Source: Trichopria drosophilae
Lineage: Eukaryota; Arthropoda; Insecta; Hymenoptera; Diapriidae
Assembly (NCBI GenBank): GCA_030407085.1
Contig: CM059585.1
Span: 110,969,501 to 111,033,500, forward strand
Length of the DNA: 64,000 bases
Direction: 5' to 3'
The notes under the pieces were generated by a model. It had not been told where the DNA came from and did no database searches. It saw nothing but the letters and a program-made list of their open reading frames with translations. The position numbers were made by a program, and so were the translations under genes. Shown here piece after piece: positions 34,285 to 47,500 of the stretch (its first letter is position 1; each line of letters starts with the position of its first letter).

Positions 34285-35430
34285 CCTTAATAGGTACACC
34301 ACCACTAATACCTAATACTAAATACCTATTTAGTATTTGATTACGCTGTAATTAAGTTCTGAAATTTCTTATTATATTCCTAATAGTGTCTTGCCTCTGT
34401 AAATAATTACTAAAAATAATTGTTCAATAGGTACATGGTCAATAATAGGTGACTATTCAATTTTTCGCACATGCTACATTCTGCCCTCTAAAGTAAAAAA
34501 GTATCTAACTGCAAATCTGACAGGCTGGAGAAAATTACGAAAAACTGTTTTTCATCAAGAACATTATTTTGAAATAAAACAGTGCTGTGTATTATTATGC
34601 CTATATTTTTCTTTCGTATTTTGGTGATACACATGAAGTATTTCACCAGTTTAGTAGCTTGGACGTTCTGAAAACTCATTTCCAGCTGTATTTCTTTACT
34701 TTCTTGGTTAACCTCAATTTTTAATATTAAGTTTTTTACAATAAACAATACAAGTTTTAAATTTCTGCCATCACATTTTTTTTAATCGTCTGATATAAAA
34801 ACTCATTTTTCAAAAAAATGTAGTTAGAGACTTTTTTCCTTAGCAGAGCAGAATTAAGTGCAGAAATTGCTTATTACAGTTGTAACAGTGTATTGCTTTC
34901 ATAAATAATTATGACAAAAAATTTTCTGCAGATATTATTTGATTAATTGGAACGCGGCCATTGATAGGTACCTATTTAGTATTTATTACCTATTTAGTTT
35001 TTGGTGCATGCTGTAATACAGTTATTAAATTGCTTAATGTATTTCTTACAGAGTCTTGCATTATAAGTAACTATAATGGAATGCCCAAAAATGGTTGTTC
35101 ATTAATTGGTACACGAGCATTAATAGGTACCTATTCAGTTTTCAGTACGTGTAGAAATTAAGTTCTGAAATTGCTTATTGTATTCCTGATTATGTTGTCT
35201 TACATATATGAACAATTACTACGAACATTTTTTCGCAATTGGTAGTTCATTAATTGGTACATGGCCACTAATAGGTACCTGTTTATCTTTTGATGCATGC
35301 TGTAATTCAGTTTAGTAATTACTCATTGTATTACTGCCAGTTTTTTGCGTCTATAAATTATCACTACAAAGAATTATCCATAAATAGTAGTTCATAAAAG
35401 GTACACGGCCACTAATTGGTACTTCTTTGT
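34285..35430. repeat. Diverged tandem array, unit 140-160 bp
   Basis: The core GGTACACGGCCACTAATAGG or variants recurs near 34,293, 34,430, 34,949, 35,108, 35,256 and 35,400. It is followed each time by TACCTATTTAGT-like and 'gcttattgtattcctg'-like blocks. A degenerate stretch separates the second and third units. Confidence 0.65.
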
Positions 35431-37758
35431 AATATTTCTGCTTTATATTTATTATTTTGTTACTCTGTCAGGATCTAGTTCTACTTTCCAGAAAATTTTA
35501 CTTCATTATCTTATTTGGTAAAAAAAATATACGATTTCGAAATAAATATTGTAACTTTTCATTTTTATTACTTTCACATTCAACTGAAATGCACTAATAA
35601 ACTATTGAATTTTCCATCTTCTAATTATTTTTCGTCTATTCTATAAACATCAAGCTGTAAGCTCGTGAAAACCCTATTGGCCTATCCTATTTGGCTCTCG
35701 AGTTCTACGATTTTGAGACAAAACATTTTTGACATTTTTCAAAATACCAAGGACGAAACGTTCAATTTTAATTAAACCTAGTACCTGTACTTAGTTGCAG
35801 GTTTATATTTTTATTAAACATCTAATTGTATGGTGACCGATAAAAACCAATAAACTCAATCATTTTAATGAATTTAATGTATTTAACTACGGTCAAGAAA
35901 TATTTACGACATTTTATTAATCTAAGATATTAAGTATTAAAAATCAAATATGAAATAATAACGAGTCCATGAAAATCTGAACAGCGTATTTACAAAAACT
36001 TTGAAATACTTATTGGTAAACAGCCATCTCTTTGAATCTTCTCTTTTAAATTGTGTCATTACTTTTACATTAGAAAGAGGCACCTGACTCAAAATCTGCT
36101 CTGTGAAACGCACCTTTAGAAAATTATTTCTTCACTAATTTATAACGCAGAATTCCGCGGTGCTATAGAATAAAAAGTGTAAAAAATGTTTTTAGCTCCA
36201 AAGACATTATTTTTTTTTTAATGTAATTTTTTTGAATCTATACGTAGTCATTTACAAAATATGTTTTGAAGTTCGCTCTCATTTTTTTAAATTTTCACAT
36301 GAATTTAGCAAAATGTAGAAGCATTTTTTCGAAAAAACATTTTTTTTTCACGCTAAAATGTGGGGGTCGAAAAAATTATTTCTAGAGTAATTTTTAACGT
36401 TTAATTCAGTGGTGCTAGAATAAAAAATAGAAAAAATTTTTTTAACAAAAAAAAATTGTTCTGTTCCATAAAAACAAATTTGTTTTCAGCTAAAATGTAT
36501 GGGTCAAACAAATTTCTTTCACTTTTTATTCTAGCACCACTGATTTTCTCGTCAAAAATTACTAAAGAAATAATTTTTTCAAACTTTGAAAGATGTATTT
36601 CATACAGTTAGCTACAAAAACATCTGGTCTGTCGTTTGAACTGGGTGAAATTCTTTTTATTGTTACGCGACATATTATATAATATTACGTTTTTCTTATG
36701 TATATATATTGCACTGTATTGATTTTTGTATTGACGTTGTTTTTGCTTTGTACTGAACGCACGCTGGCCATAAATAAATGAAAATTAAATTAATTAATAA
36801 TCTACGTTTAATAAATTATGTTTGATTTTATATATTATTAAATAACATCTTCAATATAAGCAAAAATGGCAAAATTGAAATTATAAGTGTGTTTTCACAT
36901 TTTCTAACCAATTTTGTAATATGGTACCTTAGGAACGTTCCACTTAATTGGAATAAATTTATTTCGTCGATTATTGCAGATATTTTTAAAAGTAAAGTAA
37001 AATGTGTCGAATTATTTTAACTATTTGAGTATTTACTTCACAATTATTGATGGAATTCGCTATAAGCTTTTTATTACGTTTCGTAACTATTTTTGTATAA
37101 AAGAAATTACGTAATTTTACCAACAGTTATAGATTTTTAAATACAATTTCGTTTCTAATTGTAACTTCCAAATATTAATAAAACATTCAATTCTGTTTAT
37201 TTTTGTGAGTATTATTTTAATCTAAAAAATTCTGCGAACATTTACAAATAACTTGTTCTTTTTTTTTTTACACCACATTTTCCTTTTTGTTGACATAATT
37301 GATTTGATCTTTCTAATTACTATTGTAAGCTTTTTCTTTTTCTTGTGGTTTCCACGAGATGTAATATTTTTGCTCATTTTACTTCTATTTTGAAAATCAC
37401 ATTTCAGGTTAGTCAGGCTGATCGACATTTCTGACAGTCATAATTCGAACCTGAGCTTTCTGACGCGAGAACTGAATTACGCAGGTTAGCGATGCGTATT
37501 TTCTACCTTTTGAAACATGGCGTTGGCTGATAGTGCTGCAGTTGTAATTTCTTCCCGACAATGGAGTATCTCGAGCTCTTATTGGTTGACTTTAACTCTG
37601 AATAACTTGAAAACCCTAGTTGCAAATGAAAAAGTTGCTTGGAATTTAACGGAGAATATACCATTTCCCGCTGGGTTGTCATTAGAGAATCACCCTGTAT
37701 ATGTATATAATAATAATACATAGAAAGGTATGAAAGAGAATACACATTTCAAATTTGT

Positions 37759-38090
37759 TTATAATTGTATTTTCTCTAATTCAGTAATTAGTTCGTTGAT
37801 TGGTCTAACAGCTACGACTTTTCTACATTTATCCATTTCGTATATGTACTTTTGTAAAAAGCACCACAAGTGCACTGACGCGACAGGGTAGTCCATATTT
37901 AAAGAAAAATTTAATTGATAGCAATGATTAACCGCCTCAATGACGTTAGTAAAATCATACAGGTGATCCCCAAATAAAACATGGCAGCATTCTAAATTAT
38001 GTAAGGAGCCACAACAAATTATAAAAGGCGTCACTTGTAAATTGTACTGTGCAATTTTCTGCTTAACTTTGTCCTTAATGATGTCAATGC
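37759..38090 (-). pseudogene. C-terminal exon of SAMD3-like gene, 5' end lost at a repeat
   Basis: The minus-strand frame reads IIKDKVKQKIAQYNL, then TPFIICCGSLHNLECCHVLF, then VIEAVNHCYQLNFSLNMDYP and WCFLQKYIYEMDKC before a stop at 37,759. This is the typical C-terminal block of SAMD3-like proteins, comparable to the last exon of the pseudogene at 12,106-12,405. No acceptor precedes it; the open frame runs into the GATCCG repeat that starts the right arm, so the repeat or the rearrangement removed its 5' end. It is correctly oriented to be the last exon of the minus-strand relic in the right arm. The left arm has no counterpart. Confidence 0.7.
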
Positions 38091-38276
38091 CCGCATAAAC
38101 ATTTGTCTACGAATCGGGTCCGAAACAGATCAGGGACCCACAGCCCGGAAGTATTCCGGATCCGTTTCGGTTCAGGATGTTACACAACCTCGGATCCGAA
38201 TCGGATCCGGAACCCGGAGGTCAGGCAATCGGCATCCGTTTCTGATCCGATCCTGATTTTCATTCGCATAGCTTTA
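38091..38276. repeat. GATCCG-rich repeat at inner edge of right arm
   Basis: Mirror of 33,170-33,355, beginning CCGCATAAACATTTG directly against the SAMD3-like exon. Confidence 0.75.
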
Positions 38277-38653
38277 CCCGGTATAGGTCAGTCGAGGCTC
38301 TCTCTGTCTGTCTCTCTCTCGACTGGCTCAGTAGTAATTTTAATAAATTTACAGCATGGAATACAATACTTTATTAGTATAAAATGTATATTTTACAGAA
38401 CTGTTATTTCAGAGACTATACATTTCAGGTGTCAAACTTTCAACGATTAATTTATATCCGACATTTATTTATAATAATACTATACCTTCGAAACAGGTTT
38501 TCACTATTGAACACTGTATTATAACATAAATAATTTGGACTTTGTCGTATATTAGAATATTATATTGTCGATTTTAGCTCAAAGTTGTTAGATATTTATG
38601 TTTTGACAAGTCACATATAGGTTATGTAATTACATACACATCAAGTAGTGTCC

Positions 38654-39133
38654 CAATAAACGAGATCGTGTGCAAATATTTTCACTGATTTTCATTTTGC
38701 ATTCGATTTGTTTCCACTTTCGAATGGAATGTAGCAAATTTGAATGCAGAATTAAACGTTTTCAAACGAATATATGCGCAATGTTAAGATTGAGGTTATG
38801 TACATCCGTTTGCATGCGAAAACGGCTAACTGTCGAATGAAAAAAATGTTCATTTTTCATCCGATGTGATACGTTCTTTTGACATGATCTGCATAAAATG
38901 AATTGTATTTCATACGATTTCATTTGGCTCGGCATTCGATTTGCATTCGACATTTAGCCATTTTCGCATGCAAACAGATGTACATAACCTAAATCTTAAT
39001 ACTTCGCATATATTCGTTTGAAAACGATTAATTCCGCATTAAAATTTGCTTAATTTCATTCGAAAGTGGAAACAAATCGAATTCAAGTAGAAAAACAATG
39101 AACATTTTTGCACACGATCTCGTTTATTGGGGT
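38654..39133. mobile_element. 480 bp hairpin MITE, right copy
   Basis: Mirror of 32,313-32,792 with the same CCCAATAAACGAG ends. Confidence 0.8.
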
Positions 39134-39340
39134 GGTATAACCTAACGTGACGTAACGCTTGGTCCGATAAGGACCACTACACGTAAGACGTATATCCTTC
39201 GCCATAGCATTTCTTACGCTGACATCTAAGGTCGTTTCTTGTGTATTGGCCTTAATGCAAAAAATATCAGACGTCTCATGTATGTTTTAATTCCTATGCG
39301 AAATTTCTTTCAGAATACAAAGGTAAACAAATCTATTAGA

Positions 39341-39585
39341 AATCCAAATACGAATCGGATCAGGGACGGATCCGGATTACCTGACCTACCGAGTAAACCT
39401 ATATGTACATATGCAAAACCAAATCTGGGCCGGATCAGGAACAGATCCTGATTACCGGACATCCGTATCCCGGGTCCGATACGGATCCGAGGATGTGTAA
39501 CATTCTGATCCGGCACAGATTAGGCGGTTGGATCCGATCCTGAGCTAATCGTGGGGTTCAAATCAGGGAATGTTTATGCGGGTGT
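39341..39585. repeat. GATCCG-rich repeat, copy 3 (right arm)
   Basis: Mirror of 31,861-32,105. It differs at a few bases, for example GAGGATGTGTAAC against the left-arm equivalent GAGGTTGTGTAAC. Confidence 0.65.
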
Positions 39586-39895
39586 TTGTCAGGCTTAAAT
39601 TGTTTACGACTTTTTGACGATTTTATGATTTTTTAACCTCAGCGTGTAATAATACGTGAAAGCGGATATTTTCACAAGAAAGTCCACAAAAAAAAATACA
39701 ATATACAATAAATTAAACTTTGCGAGTACTAAAATTTATGTTGTCTACATGTACTCACAGCTTTTGGCTATGGCACGTAAATTGTCGTAATGTCGTACGA
39801 CGCTGCCGCAGAAATTTTACTGTTTGAGGGAGCATCCACGTCTACGGCTATCTACGTGCGTTTGACTACGACAAGTGTCGTAATACGCTACTACC

Positions 39896-40046
39896 CGAGT
39901 AAACATTTGCTGGGGCTACCCCTACTATCAGATCAGGATCGCATCAGATTTGTAATGCTACCTCGGATCCGGGACGGATACGGAAGCCCGGACGTCCGGC
40001 AATCCGGATCCGTTCCGGAGCCGATCCTGATTTGTAGTTATCCAGC
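39896..40046. repeat. GATCCG-rich repeat, copy 2 (right arm)
   Basis: Mirror of 31,400-31,550; begins CGAGTAAACATTTGCTGGGG. Confidence 0.65.
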
Positions 40047-40351
40047 TACATTCGGTAGATTACGGAACCCGTAAACTAAATTGAAAATCTATTTAACATT
40101 AATATTTATTAAATACTAATGCTAATAACACATGTAAGTAAAGTAATGTGACAATCATCGTAGGATAAATTCAGCTCTACGACTCTTGTTAGAACTTGAC
40201 GGTGCTTTCACTCTTTAACCATCGAATTTTACCTTTATTACCTGGCATATCTAAACGGAATATGAATTGAAATTACAATAAATGCAATTAAAACAGTTTT
40301 AAAGCATAGGATAAGTTCCGACAAGAATTACAGAGTCAGAGTGCGAGGTTT

Positions 40352-40560
40352 CTACCCAACGGGCACGAAGAACCCAAATGTTTCTAAAACGTTTTTAGAA
40401 TGTTCCAGAAACGTTCCTAAAACGTTATATGTCTGCAACATGGATGAAACGTTTATAAAACGTTCCGTAAAAGTTGCAGACATATAATGTTTGTGGAACG
40501 TTTCTGAAACATTATAAAAACGTTTTAGAAACATTTGGGTTCTTCGTGCCCGTTGGGTAG
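40352..40560. mobile_element. 209 bp near-perfect palindrome, right copy
   Basis: Mirror of 30,886-31,094, with identical CTACCCAACGGGCACGAAGA ends. Retention of such a long hairpin in both arms is notable. Confidence 0.85.
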
Positions 40561-41507
40561 ATTATTGGATGCATTGTACAACGCTTTAATATTTTAAAAG
40601 TGGAATAAAACTATTTTATTATTTTAATTTATTATTAAATTATTCATTTTATATTAATTATATATTTATTTTATTAATTACTATAACATTCGTTATATAA
40701 TAAGTAGCCTACAGAATGATCTAAAAAGCAAAAACTCTCTTCAGCTATCTCATACTTGTAACGCAGCCTATGAATTCAATCGCTATTATTTATATTTATT
40801 ATAATTTTAATATATATTTCTTTTAAATGTATTTACATGTAGGCTTATCTAAAATTAAGTAGTAAAAATGGAGATGATATGATGCGTTTCAAAACGTATT
40901 ATAACGCCAAAAATAATTTAATGTTTATATAAAGGATCACATTTTTTTATAGTGATATAAAATATATACATATACGTATTCCAATCTAATAATGCGTAAA
41001 CTCCATTTATGTCAATGAAACTTACCAATGTGCTATATTAATCTTATATTTGTTAATGAAGTTTAGAAAAGTTTTCTTGTGTATATATTTGCAAGAATTC
41101 TGTAAATTTATACAAAATTTAAAGGATGCGTCATTATTGACTGGGTATAATTATGTTATATATATGAGTTGTATAGTGCTTCATATTCTGTGCATATAAG
41201 AACTTCAGTTTTTATTATTTTATTATGTTATACGTTATTTAATTGTATGCTTGATTAACTCGGATTAGAGTTAGTTAACCTGCCAATAAAAATAGATGTT
41301 TTACGTGTATAAAATTCTCTGCGTATAACCACCAAATTTTAGTTTTAAAATTATATATGAAAGGACGGCATGTATGCGAGGCAAAGGATTTTTACCATCT
41401 GACATTGTCATCTGCATATAATAAATAAAAATGTGTTTAAGTAAGTCGTCAGCAATAAGTTTTAAGCAAATTTTGACAGTTTTCCGTATATGTACCTTAT
41501 TTAACGT

Positions 41508-41687
41508 TACCGTCGATTCAAATCCGGATCAGGTCAGGAACGGATCAGGATCGCCGGACGTCCGGGACTCCGGATCCGGTACGGATGTGCGGCAGCGTTA
41601 CAACCCTGATCTGACACGGATCTGAAATTCAACATAGATAAGGGTCCCGGATCGGTATCGGATTCGATCCGGAGGCAAATGTTTACT
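41508..41687. repeat. GATCCG-rich repeat, copy 1 (right arm)
   Basis: Mirror of 28,833-29,012, with the GGCAAATGTTTACTCGGG terminus at its right edge. Confidence 0.7.
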
Positions 41688-41797
41688 CGGGTACAGTTTA
41701 CGTGCCATAACCTTTTCGCTACAATCAAAGTAAAAATATCATGCTTCATTTGTTCAACAGGGTAAGAACTACCTCAAGGGCCCTCGAGCGTGTAAAA

Positions 41798-42162
41798 AGC
41801 GAGCAAAATTTTGCGCGGATCTTTAAAAATAACAAGCAACAGTTCAGACAATTTTTCTGTACGGAAATATTGGTTTACTTAGTGGCCACCGAATGAGTGA
41901 TTTTTAATAAATTCTGTAGCTAGGAAGTACTTAAAATAAATACAGAAGCTCTGAATTGAATGGCCGGTTAGGGAATTTGTAACCTGTCATATCTCTAACA
42001 TGTCATTCATTCAGAAATTCTGTATTCATTTTTAAGTACTTTCTAGCAACATAATTTATTCAAAAGCACTCATTCGGTGGCCAATAAATTGAAAAATATT
42101 TCTGTAAATAAAAATTATCTGAAAAGATATTGGTAATTTTTAAAGATCCGAGCAAAATTTTC
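41798..42162. mobile_element. Hairpin MITE, right copy
   Basis: Mirror of 28,358-28,722. Confidence 0.65.
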
Positions 42163-43789
42163 CTCGCTTTTCGTAACATACAAATAAATTAATAAATATC
42201 TATCTCTGATAGTTTTCATTATGTAAAATACAATTTGCAATTGACAAACCTAAAAGTAAGTTTTAAAGTACATGACATACCATCATTGTGGAAGCGGGGA
42301 TGTGCCCGGAAGATTTCAGACATTATTCCATAATTCTGAATGATGTCACTGGCTTCAACATTTGTTTGTGGGTAATCTAAAAGTAAATAAAAAGCTTCGT
42401 AATTCTTGTTGCTACTTCTGGCCAGGATGTTTGTAATTTATCGGGTATCTGTGCTGCATTCGGAAGTGTTGCCGTAATTTTCATAAAATCGGACAGAATC
42501 TAATAACACAATCATAATTATTATGTGCACAATTTTATTCAGTTATGTTTTGTACAAATTGAAGAGTCGTTTTACCAATTTCGGACCAAGATGTGATTTT
42601 AATACCGGATATTCATTTAAAATTGCTATTCCTGTTTTATTATTATGTTTATACATTGATTTTTTAAATAGCCATGAATCTTGCCACGCCGTGTAAACTT
42701 CATTTTCTTCAGCATCATTAGTGAGTGGCGTTTGGAGTAATGACAAATCAACTTGCACGGTTTCCTTTGCTGAAATACATCTGAAATGTAGCTCAAATAT
42801 GTACATAAATAAATTCCCAAACACAAAATGGTATTCAATTAATGAAGAAATTATTAATTGTCAAAAAGTAATACGGAAATATGAATTTTCCTACATTGCT
42901 TCTTTTCATCTTGTTGTGCTTTTGCCGTCGGCAGTCCGATTGCGCGAGCTTTCTCACGAAAATGTAGATGGGTGATTCTCCTAAAAGGGACCCTAAAATG
43001 TGTCGCCAACGCTGTTTGACATTTTCAAACTCATATTTTATTCTACATTTTGTTTTGTTGCAATTTTTTATAAATTGATTCTTAAACTAGCATATATTGA
43101 CTAACTTTTCACGCATAGAAGCCAGTTTTAAAATATTTTTATTACTTTGAAACAAACATTGGAAACTTATTGCTGAATTTCACCGAAAATCACATTTTAT
43201 CGCATTTTTCTCCTGTAAAGTGTCAGAAAAATATTAATAAATTTTTTCAATGCGTAAAGTTCAACTTTGAACTGTGCTCTTGATGATGTGTAAGTCGATT
43301 TAGCTGTAAATATTTATTTCTATTTTATATTACTGCTTAATACTTGTGTTTTTACGCGAGGAAAAATTCCGGGTGATCTCCGAGGACACACATTTTTGAC
43401 AATAAAAATGAATTAACTTACTAAAATTCGATTCTAATGACGCAAAACTTAAGTATTTAGGGTCCCTAAAAAGGCGCTACAAGGATTTTTTTATTAAAAC
43501 TATTTATTATTTAATGAAATTCAATAATATGTCAATAAATGATCTCCGAAGACGGGTGATCTCCGAAGACATTTTACATAATTGCATAAAAATTAATCTA
43601 CCATTTTATTTTGCAAGTATTATTTCTAAATATTGAAAAATACTTTATTTTAAATATATACAATAGTTAAAAATATAACAAAAATGTTTTATTTATGTTT
43701 TATATAAGTAAATAGGCCTCTATTTGTCCCTTTACACATACATATTTCTTTACGAGGAAAATAGCTAAAATTTGTTACTTAAAATTATC

Positions 43790-44480
43790 CAAACTTGATG
43801 AAATTGGGTACTCGAGGGTTTTCGAGGTCGCTGATAATGAATATGAAGTTAGATTTTGAAAATTCAAAATGGCGGATCCAAGATGGCCGAGTGAAATGTG
43901 AAAAATTGTCCAAACGTAATGAAATTGGGTACTCGGGGATTTTCGGAGTCGCTGATTATGAATCTGAGGTCAGATTTTGAAAATTTAAAATGGCCGATCC
44001 AAGATGGCCGAGTGAAATGTGAAAATTTGCCCAAACTTGTTGAAATTGGGTACTCGGAGGTTTTCGGAATCGCTGATTACGAATCTGAAATCAGATTTTA
44101 AAAATTCAAAATGGCGGATCTAAGATGGCTGTGTAAAATGTGAAAAATTGCCCAAACTTGATGAAATTGGATACCCGGGGGGTTTCAAGGTCGCTGATTA
44201 CGAATCTAAAGTCAGATTTTGAAAATGCAAAATGGCGAATCCAATATGGCCGACCGAAATATGAAAAACTTCCCGATGGTGATCCAACTGAGTATTCGGG
44301 AATTCTCGTGGTCGCTGATGACGAATGTAGATTTAGATTTTACATATTCAAAATGGTGAATCCAAGATGGCCAATCGAAATGTACAAATTTTATCTGATC
44401 CAGGTAATAGTGAGTACTGCGGGGTTTTCGTACGAGCTGATCATCACGAACATGTAGCCAGACATATCACGAATATGTAG
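43790..44480 (+). repeat. Left subterminal array of the Sola-like element
   Basis: About five and a half units of roughly 121 bp, each containing GAAATTGGGTACTCGGGG, GGTCGCTGATTA and AAAATGGCGGATCCAAGATG. The overlapping ORFs here (61, 67 and 105 codons) follow the repeat period and are not genes. Such arrays often hold transposase-binding sites. Confidence 0.88.
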
Positions 44481-44765
44481 CCAGATTTGAAAATTCGAAG
44501 CCAAGGAACATTAATCTGATTGACATAAAACTGACAATGAATACTCATTGTATTCTGAATTTGTTATTAAATAAAACTATAAATTATTAAAACAAAAAAT
44601 GTAAATCTTATATTGTTCGTACGGTTGGTATTTCATGAGAAATGTCATGGGAACAATTGAAATACGTTGCTAACGTTAAATATTTCAAACCTTGTGATAT
44701 ATCATCGTGCCGTCAATAGTTTTTTGCTTTCAAAATATATGAATTTGAGGAAATAATAAGAAAAA

Positions 44766-47029
44766 ATGGTACGTACACTTCATTAATGCTCAATTAATAA
44801 CACATCGTAACAAGAAATGTACAGAATTTTTCAAATACTTTTTTTTTAAGTATAAATGTCATTCTAACCTACACGTTTACAAATATTGCGTTCGTTGCAG
44901 GCAAAAAAAACTAAAACATCTGAAGCTAGATTAAAACAGAAAAGAGAATCTCAAATCAAGTGTAGACAGAAAATAAAGAATGATCCAGAAAAGCACATAC
45001 TCAGTAAACAGCGAAAGAGAGAAAGATTTGCGAAGAGAGTTGCAGCTGGTAAAGTTAAATCAAGGAAAAATATGACAGAAGATGAAATTGTGAAGTACAA
45101 AAAGAAACACCGAGAAGCACAGAAACGTTACAAACAAAAGTTGAAAACTAGAAACATTGAATTCGTAAAAAATAATGCTAACAACGAAACCAAATCACGT
45201 CGAGGCCGAAAAAGAATAAGGAAAAGTCAAGATTCGAAACTTTTTAGAAAGAATCAAGAATTGAAGAATCAAAATGAAAAATTGCAACGAAAATTGAAAA
45301 CAGTGGAACGAAAATTACTAAGAGTAAGATCAAGATCAGCTACACGGATATTAAAAAGTGAATCGTTGATAGAAAGAATTAGAATGGCATATAAAGACAC
45401 AAAGTCATATAAAAGTAAACAAGTAATTAGACGCTTAGTGGAAGAAAATGAAGAGGCAACGAACAAGAAAAATTATTCCAATAAAGTGATCCCACACAAG
45501 CCAAAGCCTGCATCGAACGTTCAACAAATGAGAAAGATACGATTACAAAAAATTGTTGAACAATTTTATGTTGAAAATAGTCGAATTAGACCAGGTAAGA
45601 AAGATTGCATAACTAGAAATAAAATTAAAATGCAAACATCTTATTTGAACGCACCAATAAAGTCACTGTATAAAAAGTTTTGTTTCGACATTACGAACAT
45701 CAAAATTAGCTATTCATACTTTGCAAAATTACTGCCTTTTTTGGATCATTCCACCTAAAATTAGTTCCCGTGACACATGTTTGTGCGTCAAACATGAAAA
45801 TGTAAATTTAATTGTACACGCGTTGATAAGCAAAAATATTATCGTGGAAAAAAGTATTGCTGAAGTGATAAATTCGATGGTCTGTCAATCTAATTCCGAA
45901 AATTGTATGCTACGAAAATGTGTTGATTGTCAACTTAAGAAAATTAAAATTGGCGAAAATAGAGATAAAAATGATGAAGTTTGTTATCAACAATGGGTAA
46001 CGAAAAAAGAGAAGAGAGTTTCTGCGAAAACAAAGAATGAAATAATAGTTCAATTAACATTAAAGGATAATATAAAAACAACAATAAGCAATATTCAAAG
46101 TACTTTTGAATCTAAGTGGTTTATTCCATTTATGGCACATACGCAACTTATTACTCTACAACACAACGCTACAAAAATTATAAAAAGTTCACTTTCCGAG
46201 AACGACGTTTATTTTGATGGATTGGAGTGAAAATTATTTATGTAAATATGCACACGAACCACAATCAGTACATTTTGGAGCGTCTAAGGAACAAGTAGCC
46301 TTACATACAGGTATGTTATATTGCAAAGATTTTTCTCAAGGCTTTTGCACGTTTTCAAAATCGTTACGGCACGATTCTGCATCTATATTAGCTCATTTAA
46401 AACCTGTACTCGATAACGCCTTAACAAAATTTCCAACATTGAATACCATTCATTTCCAAAGTGATGGTCCTTCTACCCAGTACCGTAACAAAAGCATGTT
46501 CTGGCTAATCTGTAATCTGATTCCAAAAATGTATGATAATTTTGATAATATCGTTTACAATTATTCGGAAGCAGGCCACGGGAAAGGGCCAGCGGATGGA
46601 ATTGGTGGTTACATAAAACGAACCGCTGACTCCTTGGTTGTTCATGGTGACGATATTAATAACTTTGAAACTCTAGTAACTAAACTAAAAGAAAGTTGTC
46701 AAAAAATCTTCATGGCAGAAATCAGCGAAGATGAAATTAATATTATTGATGAAAAATTACCGAAGAATTTTCTACCTTTTGCCGGAACGATGAACGTGCA
46801 TCAATTTAAGTGGACCAGATCTGATAAAGATATAATTCGATTCAACGAAATGAGCTGTTACGATTGCTAAATGAATCAAAATTGCACACACTATTATTTG
46901 GGAGAATTAAAATTTGTGAACAACGAATTTGAAAAGAAGCCTAAAAATGTTAGAACTAGAAAAACAACGCCAGATCAGAAACACACTCAATCTTCGAGAA
47001 AGCAACCGAGAAGGAAAACTAAAAAGTAA
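44766..47029 (+). pseudogene. Sola-like transposase gene, frameshifted
   Basis: Start ATG at 44766-44768 is followed by a GT-AG intron (44769-44900), giving Met-Ala-Lys-Lys and a lysine/arginine-rich N-terminus of about 130 residues likely to bind DNA. Then come a cysteine-rich region (RDTCLCVKHEN; CMLRKCVDCQLKK) and a catalytic-type region with DWSENY, EPQSVHFGAS, SDGPSTQYRNK and GHGKGPADGIGG. This combination is seen in a widespread group of transposase-like proteins. Lesions: a frameshift in the T-run near 45,736-45,743, another near 46,214-46,222, and an in-frame TAA at 46868-46870 followed by 53 more open codons to 47,029. About 700 codons overall, so the ancestor was full length and this copy is immobile unless complemented. 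Confidence 0.8.
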
Positions 47030-47279
47030 CGTTGTATTGTAACCATGTTATATTGTATTAAGCGTTACTTGTATATATTGTTAATGTGTGCTGATCTCAA
47101 TAAATGACTATTGCATGTAATGTTACATACTTCAATTTTTATGTAATTATTACATTATATTTTTCATACTAAAATTATTTGCCATATTACATTTATTTTG
47201 AAAATTAAACTACTGTAATATATTATTATTTAAACAAAATTTTCAAGCTATATGATTATTATTATGACTAATAATAGAG

Positions 47280-47500
47280 ACCCCAGAAACCCATGAGTAC
47301 TCGACTGTAGCCCAATCAAACAACTTTTTCAGAATTTTGTCCGTTATATTGGATCCGCCATTCTGAATTTTCAATATCTGGTAATGGATTCATGACCAGC
47401 GACCCGGAAACCCCCCGAGTAATCGATTTTAGCCTAATTAAACAATTTTTAATAATTTCGGTTCGGCATATTGAATCCGCCATTTTGAATTTTAAATATT
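47280..47500 (-). repeat. Right subterminal repeats of the Sola-like element
   Basis: Nearly two units complementary to the left array (CCGAGTA, CATATTGAATCCGCCATTTT), so both ends carry the same repeats pointing inward. Confidence 0.8.

Larger units (their letters stand above)
33356..38090. other. Unique spacer between the palindrome arms
   Basis: No inverted counterpart in the window. Contents: nested hairpins at 33,356-33,759, a diverged tandem array at 34,285-35,430, AT-rich DNA with low-complexity inverted words near 36,170-36,600 (related to words near 22,690-22,750), no supported gene in 35,430-37,440, a small repeat near 37,440-37,720 ending ACCCTGTATA, and a SAMD3-like terminal exon at 37,759-38,090 on the minus strand. 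Confidence 0.8.

Noticed and set aside
43795..44457. Repetitive frames reading GTRGFSRSLI-like units
   Set aside because: Non-coding subterminal repeats of the Sola-like element; the unit length (about 121 bp) is not a multiple of three, so the frame shifts from unit to unit.
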